A DNA stretch of 64,000 nucleotides from Wyeomyia smithii. Lineage: Eukaryota > Arthropoda > Insecta > Diptera > Culicidae. Shown piece by piece: positions 11,811 through 21,716 of the stretch. Within the stretch, counting starts at the first letter, position 1. Every line of letters begins with the position of its first letter. The notes beneath the pieces are model-generated. The model did no database searches. It was not told the origin of the DNA and saw only the letters and a list, made by a program, of their open reading frames with translations. The position numbers were made by a program, and so were the translations under genes. Location: positions 6,187,683-6,251,682 of the forward strand of contig NC_073695.1 of NCBI RefSeq assembly GCF_029784165.1, given 5' to 3'.

Positions 11811-12503
11811 CGTTGTCAAGATGAATGGGGTTATTTTAAGTTGGTCCGACAAGGTTAAGTACTTGGGACTAATTTATGATAAAAAACTTATTTTCAAAGA
11901 GCACATTGAGAGTATACAAGCCAAGTGCATCAAATATACGAGATGTTTATATCCTCTCATTAACAGGAATTCTAAACTTTGTTTAAAGAACAAACTTTTG
12001 ATTTACAAACAAATTTTTAGACCAGAAATGCTTTATGCTGTACCGATCTGGTCAAGTTGCTGTTCAACAAGGAAGAAAACGCTCCAAAGGATTCAGAATA
12101 AAATTCTGAAAATGATTTTGAAGCGTCCTCCTTGGTTTGGTACACTCGAATTACATAGACTTACTGGTGTTGAACCATTAGAAGCTATGTCAAATAAAAT
12201 TATTAACAATTTTCGACAAAAATCGTTGCAATCCTCAATTGCTACGATAAGCTCTCTTTATAGCCAATAAGTTAGCAATTAAGTTAGTTGTAAGTTTACT
12301 TACCCTTTTCTGACAAGTAGGTTTAAATCCCTACGAATGATAAGTCCTAATTGCGAAAGCAAACAAATCCTAACAATTAAAATTACAAATTTCTAACAGT
12401 GTTGAGAAGTCACCATTTGTGATTGGACACACATACTCATTATTTACTAATATTTATCATAAATACTTAAGCTACTAACAAATCCCCCCTTAAAAAAAAA
12501 AAA
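11811..12503 (+). mobile_element. Juan-type 3' end fused to the I-clade body
   Basis: From GTTGTCAAGATGAATGGGG onward the DNA matches the 3' end of the Juan copy at 39433-40128, with about ten differences in roughly 690 bp by eye. It encodes the post-polymerase C-terminal region (VKYLGLIYDKKLIFKEHI through SSLYSQ, stop at 12268-12270). Then come the Juan 3' untranslated region and a 12-base A tail (12492-12503). The Juan frame is offset from the upstream I frame. The junction shares ACGTTGT and AAGATG with the Juan copy, so its exact base is uncertain. Confidence 0.85.
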
Positions 12504-12527
12504 GAAAGTAATTTCGAAAATTTCCTA

Positions 12528-13232
12528 ATAGTAGCTATAATTTTTAATTTCGGAATTTCTTTCAACCGGTTCATCAGCATTGAACGTAAAGAACTCATTT
12601 GCTGCAAAATATTGATCAATTGTCATTTTTTTGACCCCTGGCACCACTCGTTACTATAAATGGTCCGATTCCCGAAAAAATGCTTGAAAATTTGTCAATG
12701 TTTACAGTGCTCCCAGCATATGATAATACCGTTCAACGTTCATCGCGTGATTGCATCTTGTAAAGCATTTATAAAAGCTGCAGAAAAAAATATAGCGGCA
12801 CCAAAAAGCGACAAAAAACTTTTTTCTTATTTTGGCCAATTTTTTGTTCTAGGTACTTCTCTGTGCGATTTTGAAAACATGGTTTTTAGAAAAACGCGTT
12901 TAAAGTTTCAAAATGCTATAAATCTTGAGAATCGTAATAATAAATCCCCTAATATTTTTTTACCTTCAGTCAGCTATCCCTGCGCCGTAAAGTTGTCCTT
13001 CCTGGGCTTTATTTTCCTCTTCTTTCTCTTTGTTATCTGATGTAAGGCTACGCCTAGCCTCTTTCGCGATATCAGGCATGAGATGCTCAGCGACTTTGAC
13101 GCGGTTTGTGTCCGATCCCACGCAAAACTCAAACTTGACACTCATATTTAAGTACTTTTGAATATAATTCACAGTTAAAAGGCATAGAAAAACTCAAACA
13201 AAAAACGTACACAACAAGAACGGCTGATCGAT
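12528..13232 (-). repeat. Interspersed repeat R, copy R3
   Basis: This copy starts 25 bp after the Juan A tail at AATAGTAGCTATAATTTT and corresponds to R2 from 7757 onward. It ends at AACGGCTGAT (13223-13232) and runs into DNA not shared with R2. R2 and R3 therefore flank the chimeric retroelement as direct repeats of about 0.7 kb, in the way a target duplication would. Confidence 0.75.
12966..13145 (-). CDS. Small ORF of 59 residues inside repeat R3, unknown function
   Basis: An ATG at 13145 opens MSVKFEFCVGSDTNRV, followed by VAEHLMPDIAKEARRSL and a lysine/glutamate-rich stretch, ending GAGIAD. The composition is protein-like rather than low-complexity. In R2 the same start (MSVKFEFCVGSD) is kept, but a 14-base deletion breaks the frame soon after. 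A GAAG/GTAAAA splice-donor-like site lies just after the stop. It may be the first exon of a host gene captured by the repeat, or an accidental frame. No family is recognised. Confidence 0.3.
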   Translation of the reverse strand: MSVKFEFCVGSDTNRVKVAEHLMPDIAKEARRSLTSDNKEKEEENKAQEGQLYGAGIAD

Positions 13233-15606
13233 TAAACATATGGAAATTGTGAGTAAACACCTGCTGTAGAGACGCTGTAACGGTCGAAACTTGATCGAAA
13301 GCGAAACTTGATCCAGCGACTATACTTCAAATTTGAAACATGATATCGATCATAGGTAATTTCTACTAGTTTACAAAGCCTCCGAATTAAAAACAAAAAC
13401 GAGCATCACCAAAATAAACGAAAAATGTTATCTTGAAGCATAGAAGTTGTTCGGTAAAAATTGATTTCAACGAATTTTGAGTTTAGTACTTGGTTTAGTT
13501 TAGTACTTCAGTACTTGGGCGATGTAAATTTTGATTCTAGGATAGTTTTAGCATGATTTAAGCCACTAAAAAAATGACAAGAGCAATTTTTTGTTGGTAG
13601 ATATTACCCCTTAAAGCAGCTAAAAGCAACTGTGTATTGTAATTTTATTCATTTTTTTTATTATTAATTTCTATTTTGCATCTACAGCTTCGAAAAGCTG
13701 GATATGAATATAGAATCGCTACGTAATGACCTTATTCTAAATATTGCAGGCTTCAAATAGTTTTTAATTCGGTACAAACAAACAAGCTTCCATCGTATCC
13801 TGATCGCTGTCATCTATTCATTTGAGCGACGAAGGAAAATTTATCGAGCTGTATTTATCGTTAAGATAATTAATAACGAAGTCGACTTCCTGAGAACGTT
13901 GTCTCTAATAAACTTTCGGACTTCACAAAAAACTCTTCGCTCTATTGGATTGCTGCAACGAAATTTCCATCCTACCGCATTTGGGTAATTATGACTGCCT
14001 ATATCGGCATCTTCTCTGTAGTGGAAAATTTGTTCGATTGTGAGTGTAGATTCACGGTATGGAAAGGGCTATTGTCGGTAACCATTAGTAGCAATTGTAG
14101 GGTAGGTGTAGTTTAGCCGAGACACTACCATATTTGTCGAAAGGTTATCCAAAGACACGATCCCAAGCAAATTAACTGATATCTCTCAGCATAATAATTT
14201 AATGCTTCTTGCCCCGCGCCTCACCATCATAGCTTCCTCATACTCAATTTCGATCAACTCGATAACGAATATCACGGCTGGTAACCAAATCGATTATCAA
14301 AGTTGTTAAAATAATTCAAGTAGTTAGTGTAATAAAGTTTGAAAAGTCTAATAAAAAGTTGTAAGAGTGTAAAATCTTCTTTGAGTTAATAAATTAGCAG
14401 TTGTGTAGTAGAAAAATTGGGTAGTTGGTGCATGAATAAAAAAAAAGTGTTCGCATACTGAAGCTTTTGTGTAAAGTTAGGCAACAAGCTCGACTGAATA
14501 GGAAAAGCGCAATTTTATTACATTGGATTTCGGGATTCGCGTTGGAATTGCGGAATATCGCTATATTTGAGGTCACAATAGTGAAGAACCATCACTCAAT
14601 TTCGACCGCACAACATTTAATCAGACTTTTGTCATTTTGAATAAATATTTAAATAAATAAATAAATAAAATCGAGCAACATTCGATGCATAAATAAAATC
14701 GAGCAACGTTCGATGTTCTGTCATTTCACTCAATCACGCATCCGCATGGTAATCATGACCAAAAAAGCAAACTAACAATATTTTTTCGTCTTCATGATCA
14801 GCCATTCTTACTCAAACCAAAATACATATTGGTATAATAGATATAGCTTATAAACAAAAAAAAATCGAGTGAGAAATTAACTGATTCTGCAAATAAAAAC
14901 AAGATTACATTCTCAATGAAGTTTATTTCCTTAAGATAATTTGCACCACGTACAAAAACATATTTGCCAAAAAAAATGTTATGTGAATAAATTCCTTACC
15001 AAATGTAGCAAATACATTTTACGTATTTACTTCAAACTTTCATTTTAATTTAAAGAAATCGCAACTTCAATCTTCACCTATTTCTAGTGCTATACTTCCA
15101 AAATCTTAATTGTAAGTCACCGATGATTGATCACTCTGCGCATTCGGTTGGTAAAATTGCCATAACTCATTTTTCACGGCACAAAACTGAAATCCATTTC
15201 ATCCACCGTCGTCGGCTCCACATTGTTGGTTGCTAGTTGCTACTGTTAACTTATCTTTACACCATCACGAAAACCCACCCAACCGGGTCTGCCCCCAGCC
15301 TAAGCCGGTTGTTGGTAGTTTTATGCTTCTTGGGATTCATTTCTGTTTATGAGAGGGCGCCAATTTTTGAATTGTAAATTTTCGCATTTCTACGAGAGAG
15401 TGAGTGTGAGTTCCGTTCATTCCTCGACCACAACAATGAGACCTTCTGCGTCTTCTTGACGTCTGTTCAAGTTCATCGTTGCTAGTAGACTTAGCGCGCG
15501 CGAATGAATGAAGCAACTAGTTTGGGCTAGTGCACTATGCTGTCAAGTAGATCGCAGCGTAGCAGTGCAGTGCAGTGGGTGAGAGTGAGAGGCTAGGTAA
15601 CTTGTC
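13233..15606. other. Spacer without a recognised gene
   Basis: AT-rich DNA with an AAAT-type microsatellite (14641-14670). A duplicated word, AAATAAAATCGAGCAAC, sits near 14663 and 14692. From about 15400 CpG content rises toward the promoter-like region that follows. Confidence 0.4.
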
Positions 15607-16419
15607 AGTCGGCGATGGTCGAAAACTCGACGAGACTTTATTCCGTTGTCGAACGCGCGCGCTGGAAGTGTGCCGCGAGGTTAGTGTCGAATTGTTGTTC
15701 GCGTGTGCTTTTCGTCTTCTGTCCCGCTTGGTGGTTCGCTGCGAGGTGTGATCCTTTTGGCATATGTTGTCGACGGGCGATCCTGTTTGCTCGTTGCAAC
15801 TTGGTGAAAAGAAGTCTCCTGTTCATGTTTTTTTAGAAATCTACTTCTACTTGGTGGGTAGTGAATTCTCAGTTCGAAATTTTAGGTGAAAATATTCGAC
15901 AGTCTAAAATAAAGCTCGTTAAACTTACCGACTGTGATCTGCACAAAAATCAAGGCTGGCAGCTCAGTGGCATCGTCGGTGACAAGTTGGAGTAGTTCAA
16001 CCGGAAGGACATCGCGGTTTTTTTCTGTTTGTCTGTGTGAACACGAATGTGAACAACAAGCGAAAGGAATACCGACTAGCCACAGGCGGTGATTTTTTTT
16101 TTTCAATAAAAGTAGAAAGGAAAAGTGTTCTGGCTGGCGGATTCGATCGAGTTGGTTGGAAACGGGTTTTGGCGATGGTCAATCGCGTCTGGGGTGAATC
16201 ATTCGGATTGAATTGCTGATTAGTGGCATCGACATGGCACCATCATAGGGGTGGCTAATTTTGGATCTTACTTTCAAGCGCGTGCTGTTTCCTTTTCCGA
16301 AGAAACTGTGTAGTGAATGACCACGAGTCCTAAAACAATTGGGTCAAGGTTATTCCGTGATGGAAAGACCAAAACGGCTAGCGACTAAACGATTAGATTA
16401 GCGATGATTTGAGTTCAAG
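15601..16419 (+). promoter_or_regulatory. Putative host core promoter and long 5' untranslated exon
   Basis: A perfect arthropod initiator, TCAGTC, lies at 15605-15610 (A+1 at 15607). It sits in a CpG-rich stretch after GCAGTGCAGTGCAGTGGG. The next 0.8 kb is balanced in base composition and ends in the strong splice donor CAAG/GTAAGA (exon end 16419, intron from 16420). All ATGs that I followed near the donor meet stops before it, so the exon would be non-coding. This resembles the long first exons of mosquito developmental genes. No TATA box is seen, and a downstream element at the canonical +28 spacing is only approximate (AGACT at about +27). The gene it serves is not identified. Confidence 0.45.
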
Positions 16420-16464
16420 GTAAGATAAGACTCGATTTTCTATTGCTATTTTTAAGTTCTACAT

Positions 16465-16690
16465 ATAGAGAGCTTCGTAGTCGCAAGGTTACAGAGTCCG
16501 CTTTGATAAGCGAGTGGTCGTGGGTTCGAATCTTAGTAGAATCAGGTTATTTGGTTGTCAAAGGACTTTAACATGGGTTCATTCTCAGGCTCTCTACTAC
16601 ATACCCTTCCTCCAAAGCTGAATTCTATAGTACCCTTGCTGACTTTCATCCTAACAAAAAAGTCCCTCTAATAATAAAACTGTTCTGAGT
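16465..16690 (+). mobile_element. tRNA-derived SINE, family 1, copy a
   Basis: A tRNA-like head has an A-box-like TAGTCGCAAGG (16478-16488) and a B box GGTTCGAATCT (16523-16533). The body is shared with copy b at 57520-57672: TGTCAAA.GGACTT, CATGGGTT.ATTCTCAGGCTC and CCCTTCCT. The cloverleaf arms do not pair well, so this is not a functional tRNA gene. At 16655-16690 it runs into a unit of the tandem array that continues at 17737. Confidence 0.65.
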
Positions 16691-16691
16691 A

Positions 16692-17736
16692 ACGTATAAT
16701 GATGACACCCCGTTAAGCATACAGACGCGAGGCATAGTACGCTAGGCATAATGGACGGCAGGCATACGGACACGAGGCATATTGACGCGAGGCGGAATGG
16801 ACGCGAGGCCGAATGGACGCGAGGCCGAATGGACGCGAGGCCGAATGGACGCGAGGCCGAATGGACGCGAGGCCGAATGGACGCGAGGCCGAATGGACGC
16901 GAGGCCGAATGGACGCGAGGCCGAATGGACGCGAGGCCGAATGGACGCGAGGCCGAATGGACGCGAGGCCGAATGGTCGCGAGGCCGAATGGATACAAGG
17001 CCGAAAGGACACAAGGCCAAGGGGAAGTGATGCGGAATATGTTATTATCGTCATCATCATCACAGCATTCAATATCATGTATTTCGTTTCAAAGTGTCAT
17101 TTGGAAAGCAATACACTCGCGGCCTTCGGCCGACTCGCTGTTCGAGCGAATGCTGTCCTTACTCGCTACCGCTCGTTCGGACTTAACTAAGGGAAGAAAA
17201 CTCTGTTTGAGTAGACCTAGCAAACCAGTAGATCAGTCGTTTGAGTGCGAGAGGCCGCCGCTTCCGACGGCGGGTCGGCGGCCGGCTCGGACTGCGGAAA
17301 CCACGGCGGCTTAGTGCCGCCTCGTTTCCTTGCCCTCGATTATGCGTCTTCACCGCATGATTTCAAGAAAAGTATTATATTCAACTTAAACCTTTAAGGA
17401 ATATAATAACACCTGAACTACATAATTGGATCTCATGCGTTCGTACAACATCGCATTCGGCCTCGCGTCCATTAGGCCTCGCGTCCATTCGGCCTCGCGT
17501 CCATTCGGCCTCGCGTCCATTCGGCCTCGCGTCCATTCGGCCTCGCGTCCATTCGGCCTCGCGTCCATTTGGCCTTGTGTCCATTCGGCCTCGCGTCCGT
17601 TATGCCTTTTGGCAGTATGCCTCGTATCCATTATGCCTCACATCCATTATGCCTCACGTCTGTATGCCTGGCATACTATGCCTAACATCCATATGCCTAG
17701 CGTCCATATGCCTCGTGTCCCGTCCCCACGTATAAT
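16692..17736. mobile_element. Foldback-type element with 16-bp tandem-repeat arms
   Basis: The element runs from 16701 to 17727. The left arm holds variant units, then eleven exact 16-bp units (GGACGCGAGGCCGAAT, 16799-16974) and decayed ones to about 17022. The right arm carries the reverse complement, nine units at 17455-17598 (seven exact), with variant units ending in GCAT outward on both sides. A 430-bp GC-rich core (17031-17450) has no lasting ORF. The direct repeat ACGTATAAT (9 bp) flanks it at 16692-16700 and 17728-17736. Tandemly built inverted arms plus 9-bp duplications recall Drosophila FB and Mutator-like elements. No transposase is present. Confidence 0.75.
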
Positions 17737-18150
17737 AGTTCTCTTCAGGGAATTGTAATTATGACGCGGTCTTGGCTGGAGGAACGAGGCTTCGACACGA
17801 CTCCTTCCTCTTGACAAAAATATAAGTCCTACTTATAATAAACCTGACCAGAGGTGAACCATTGAGTGCCTCTTCAGGGAATTGTGATTGTGACGCGGTG
17901 TTGGTAGGAGGAACGAGGTTCGATAAGACTCCTTCCTCTTGACAAAATAAGTCCTTCTTATAATAAAACTGATTTCAGAAATATTTACCCTCTACGATAT
18001 TGGCACGAGGAACGAGGTTTCGATAAGACTCCTTCCTCTTGACATAATAAGTCCCTCTTAGAATAAACCTGGCCAGAAAGGAACGTTAGGTGTAGCCTCA
18101 GTTCAGGCAATTGTAATTTGGCAATATTGGTAGGATAGAAAAGAGGCTCG
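17737..18150 (+). repeat. Tandem array of ~100-125 bp units interrupted by the foldback element
   Basis: Successive units share CTTCAGGGAATTGT, GACGCGGT, GGAGGAACGAGG, ACTCCTTCCTCTTGAC and TTATAATAAAACTG. Unit ends lie near 17846, 17971 and 18071, with a partial unit after that. The left part of the first unit lies at 16655-16691, before the foldback element. Removing the element and one ACGTATAAT restores a unit of normal length. Confidence 0.75.
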
Positions 18151-18836
18151 GTATAGTAGAGCAGTAAGCTTGAAACGTAAGGGTAAACTCTCACACACAA
18201 GCACGGATATAAATAAAAAAAAAAAGCGTATCATTCACTTCAATAGTGATACTGCCAATAATATGAAGTGCGCAATACAAAAAGCACCTGGGCAATATCA
18301 CAATAGATCAAAATGTCTCTGGTCGCAGTGATGAGTCCACACAGAGAAAAAAAAAAGTTCTACATATTTAAAATTGTCAGTAATATGCCTAGAGTAGTTC
18401 GCTTCAAATATTATTTTTTTCTTAGCTTAAGCTCAACAATTACAGTTGACTAAATTGTTGCAAGCTAGATTGCAGTTTAAACTTAAAATAATTTGGAATT
18501 ATAGATAAATTTTGTGCTAACTCGACAACATTTTTAGATAATAGTTAGGGAAAAGTTTTCAAGATATTGTTTGAAGAAAATTGTCTAGATTTTCATATCA
18601 AACTATTGAAAAAAAAACGAATTAAAACGAATTCGTGATCCTATACTGAAACAAATTCCGTTTTTTTTTAAACTTTGTAACTTTTGTCAGTGGTATGAAA
18701 AAGTTTACCATGAAAGTTTGATTGCGAAGCAATGTAATAAAGACAATTTGTATTTTCATGAAAATTCGAAATCTAGAGAAGCTGAACCTAATTTCAAAAT
18801 ATTTCGAAAATAGATGCATTTTGAAAGTAAGTCACC
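18151..18836. other. AT-rich spacer
   Basis: AT-rich DNA with short homopolymer runs. No gene or repeat boundary was recognised. Confidence 0.45.
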
Positions 18837-19184
18837 AAGAATTCTATTTTTTTTTATTCTCGCTTATTTTCCGTCGGTCTAGTTCCGCCACTGTTGTGGC
18901 CAATCACCGACGCCCAGGGAGGCGACTCCACACCCAGGACCCTAACTCACGACCCGTTTACTTCCTCATGCGATGGAAGGCGTGATCCCAGAGATTTTTC
19001 GCCTCAGAAAATCTCCCGGTGTCGGCTAGGATTGAATCTAGACCAGTTGGGTTGGTTGTGAGTGGATCACGCCACCTCACAACCATCGACACCTATGTCG
19101 GCGGTGGGATTCGAACCCAGGCGTCGAGCGTGGTTGGCGGAGACGTTACCAACCACACTAGGCCCCCGCTCGTAAGAATTCTAT
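18837..19184 (-). mobile_element. tRNA-derived SINE, family 2, with 11-bp target duplication
   Basis: The element occupies 18848-19173 on the minus strand. Its 5' end (19169 leftward) has an A-box-like TAGTGTGGTTGG (19149-19160) and a perfect B box GGTTCGAATCC (19107-19117). A second B-box-like GATTCAATCC lies near 19028-19037, so the unit may be dimeric. The 3' end is an A-rich tail (seen as T9 near 18848). AAGAATTCTAT is duplicated on both sides (18837-18847 and 19174-19184). RNA polymerase III transcripts of such units are moved by LINE machinery. It resembles mosquito Feilai/Twin-type SINEs, but the family name is not proven here. Confidence 0.8.
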
Positions 19185-21027
19185 TATTTGAAATAATTAT
19201 TAAAAGCATGTTACATCATTGGAATATGATTTTTAAAAAAAGTTGACTTAAAACAACTTAAATAAAAAAAAGTTTTAATCAAAAGTGTTTCTTTTTAGAA
19301 ATTCAAATTTGTTTGAAAATTTTTTATTTATTTTGTTTTTTTTTTTTGAATTTCAAATTATCAAAAAAATTTCTGTGGTGTATATATTTTTACAAGGCAC
19401 TGTGATGTGTTATTATTCATTCTCAGAAAATTTTTCTATGCAACAGTACTTCACATAAGGCTTACACCAAAATGAATACTGTTAGACAATTACTCTTGAG
19501 TCTGAAAAACTCCTTCATGCGCGAAAGACATTCAGTTTGTTAAGTTAAACAGATGTGTAAAGTTTGGCTGACCGAATCGAAAATGATCGATACTAGACGT
19601 TAAGTATTTTTGGCATGGATTTGCTCAATTATTAAGCGAAACTGAGAGCCGAATTCAATCGATTGCAAATTCTACCTGAAAACAAAGATTATCTTCCTTT
19701 TTTTGCTTTGAGTATCAATACATTCATGTAATCACACTGGGCACAATCATAGTAGCGCACGATATCCATATTTAAGCTGGAAAGGACACGATACCCGGTT
19801 GTCTGGTTTTTATCACACGTAAATAATTTTCGGATTGTAAAAAATAGGTTACGTGAACTCTATATTTAATATAAAGCTAGGGGAGTCGAAAAGCCGAAAG
19901 TTCTAAAAAATCATAATGTTCAATAAAAACGCATACTGTCTAAAATTTAGGTTCTAAAATGTCACTGTTGAAAAATCCTACGTTTGAAAATTACTACAAA
20001 AAATCTGGAAAATAGTGAGTTTGTTAAATACGAAGGTCGCAGTTTTTTCTTGGACAGTTTTATTGCTTTGATTATATATCCACAGTGCAGTGCTACGAGA
20101 ATCCAAAATCGTGAACTTTTTTCATTTACTCTCAAGAGCAAATTAAGTATATAAGAAGCCTCAGAGAATGCCTAAAAGTTTGAGTTCAGAACTGCACCGA
20201 TAGTGGCGCTGTAAAATCAAACTTTCCAGTCCTGCACTTTAGAAAAATGGTGTCTTCAGCAAAGTTGTAGATAATGTTGTCGGCAATAACTCGGTCTGTA
20301 TCAAATATATGCTAAATACAAAAGACACAAGTCCTGTAGACGCCGTTTCCTGACTCGGCGCGGAATCACTTCTCATCAAGATGGATGCGGATGATGACCA
20401 ACTTTATTGTCAGCTGGGTGTATTTAAATATACCTATGGATAACCCAGAGTGAGCGGCTACCCCACCTCTACTCTCTGGCTACCGTTTACCTAGCTAAAA
20501 TTCTCACCTAAAATCTAGGATCTCGGGAGCATGAGAGAGCATGAGATTCGCGTGTAATCATATTCGTTTTTGTATAATGTGTCTTGTTTCATCCTGCTTG
20601 GAAAATGCGGTCATTTACAATGTTGCTCATAACCGGATTCCAGGGGGGTCCAGGGGGATGTTCATAGCCCGGGTCACTGGAGATTCTGAGGGCAGAGTGG
20701 GTTTGGCAGCTAAGGTACTCATCGGTTGGTAGTGGTGTCATCCTCTCAAAACCATCTATAAGACAGCGTTTTACCTGACAGTTTACGATTGTTCAATGTA
20801 TGCCGTTGAACTTCAATGTTGGAGCCAGTCGTGTGCTTTTGACATAAACCGACTACATTTTGTTTGGTGTATATTATCGTTACGTACCGTGTAGCGAAAA
20901 GGTTTGCGAATTCCAACTGCACGGGTTACCCAATTCCTCGCTTCCATGTGTGCGCACATTTTCAAACCGTGGTGCGGAAAATATATAGTTGATAAAACGA
21001 AAGCAAAATTATATGGTGACTTTTTGC
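19185..21027. other. Spacer with dispersed repeat words
   Basis: No gene is recognised. The dispersed word GTCTTCAGCAAAGTTGTAG lies at 20252-20270. The rest is AT-rich to 20330, then more balanced. Confidence 0.4.
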
Positions 21028-21716
21028 TTATATGATTCTAACCACGAATCCTTGTTTGTAGGAGTTATCTGGCGCAAATTCTTCCCTCTTGGTTTGTGGT
21101 AGGTATTCGTCTTCGCGGTAAAGTTGTGTTTTGATTAGATCATGGGCCGCAAGGATTTGGTCTTGCCACCTGTAGTCGTCTTCGTTGCACTTCTGACCCC
21201 CTCTAAGGCCGAGAACTGGTTGCTGCTCGTCTCTTCTCGGTAGTATCGTTTTCCTAAGCCCCGTCGACTATTGACACCCGCCGTTCAACTGTCCTCGTAA
21301 CCGTCTGCTTCTTTCTGACGGCCTTATCGTTGGGAAGCTCGACCCGCTTCTCAAAAAACTCTCCTAGTTCTATTTGTCGTGTCTTATCGTTCCTCGTGCT
21401 TGGTACAAATTTTCCTCGTTTTAAATGTCGTTCCTTTTATCATTTGATCCATTTTTAACTATTGCCCCGAGTGGTCGGCTCCTGTTAACGCAATTCTATA
21501 TTGTAGCTTGTTATCTTCAACTGAAATATTCCTCTGTGTCCACATGTCGTGCATGATTTTGTGTGTAAATAATTCTTCGAATTTGGTAGTCTCAACATCG
21601 TCGCTGCGGTATTAACACATTCCTTTTTGGCATTCTCCAACAATCTTCGAATTGATTGCGCTTTCTTGCGCTTCCTCCGGATTACTTGCTTGTCACGCTG
21701 TGATTCGTCTGTTACA
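21028..21716 (-). pseudogene. Unrecognised minus-strand coding remnant, host site of the LOA insertion
   Basis: Read on the minus strand from 21716, an open frame gives QRDKQVIRRKRKKAQS, ending in NIELR and a stop near 21485. After a gap, frames starting near MDQMIKGTTF (21452) continue through NDKTRQIELGEFFEKRVELP. After another shift they give CNEDDYRWQDQILAAHDLIK and end near 21028. The long charged, protein-like stretches suggest a decayed ORF, perhaps a retroelement gag or ORF1, but no signature motif is visible. The plus-strand LOA fragment begins where this remnant is cut off. Confidence 0.4.

Noticed and set aside
16478..16540. Functional tRNA gene
   Set aside because: A and B boxes are present but arms do not pair properly and the flanking body recurs at 57.5 kb, which marks a SINE.
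16651..17030. Long repeat-protein frames on both strands over the 16-bp arrays (also 17381-17758)
   Set aside because: A 16-base unit without stops leaves every frame open. The translated repeats are by-products of the tandem DNA, not genes.
16799..17598. CRISPR array
   Set aside because: The 16-bp units are contiguous with no spacers, arranged as inverted arms of one element, and the genome is eukaryotic.
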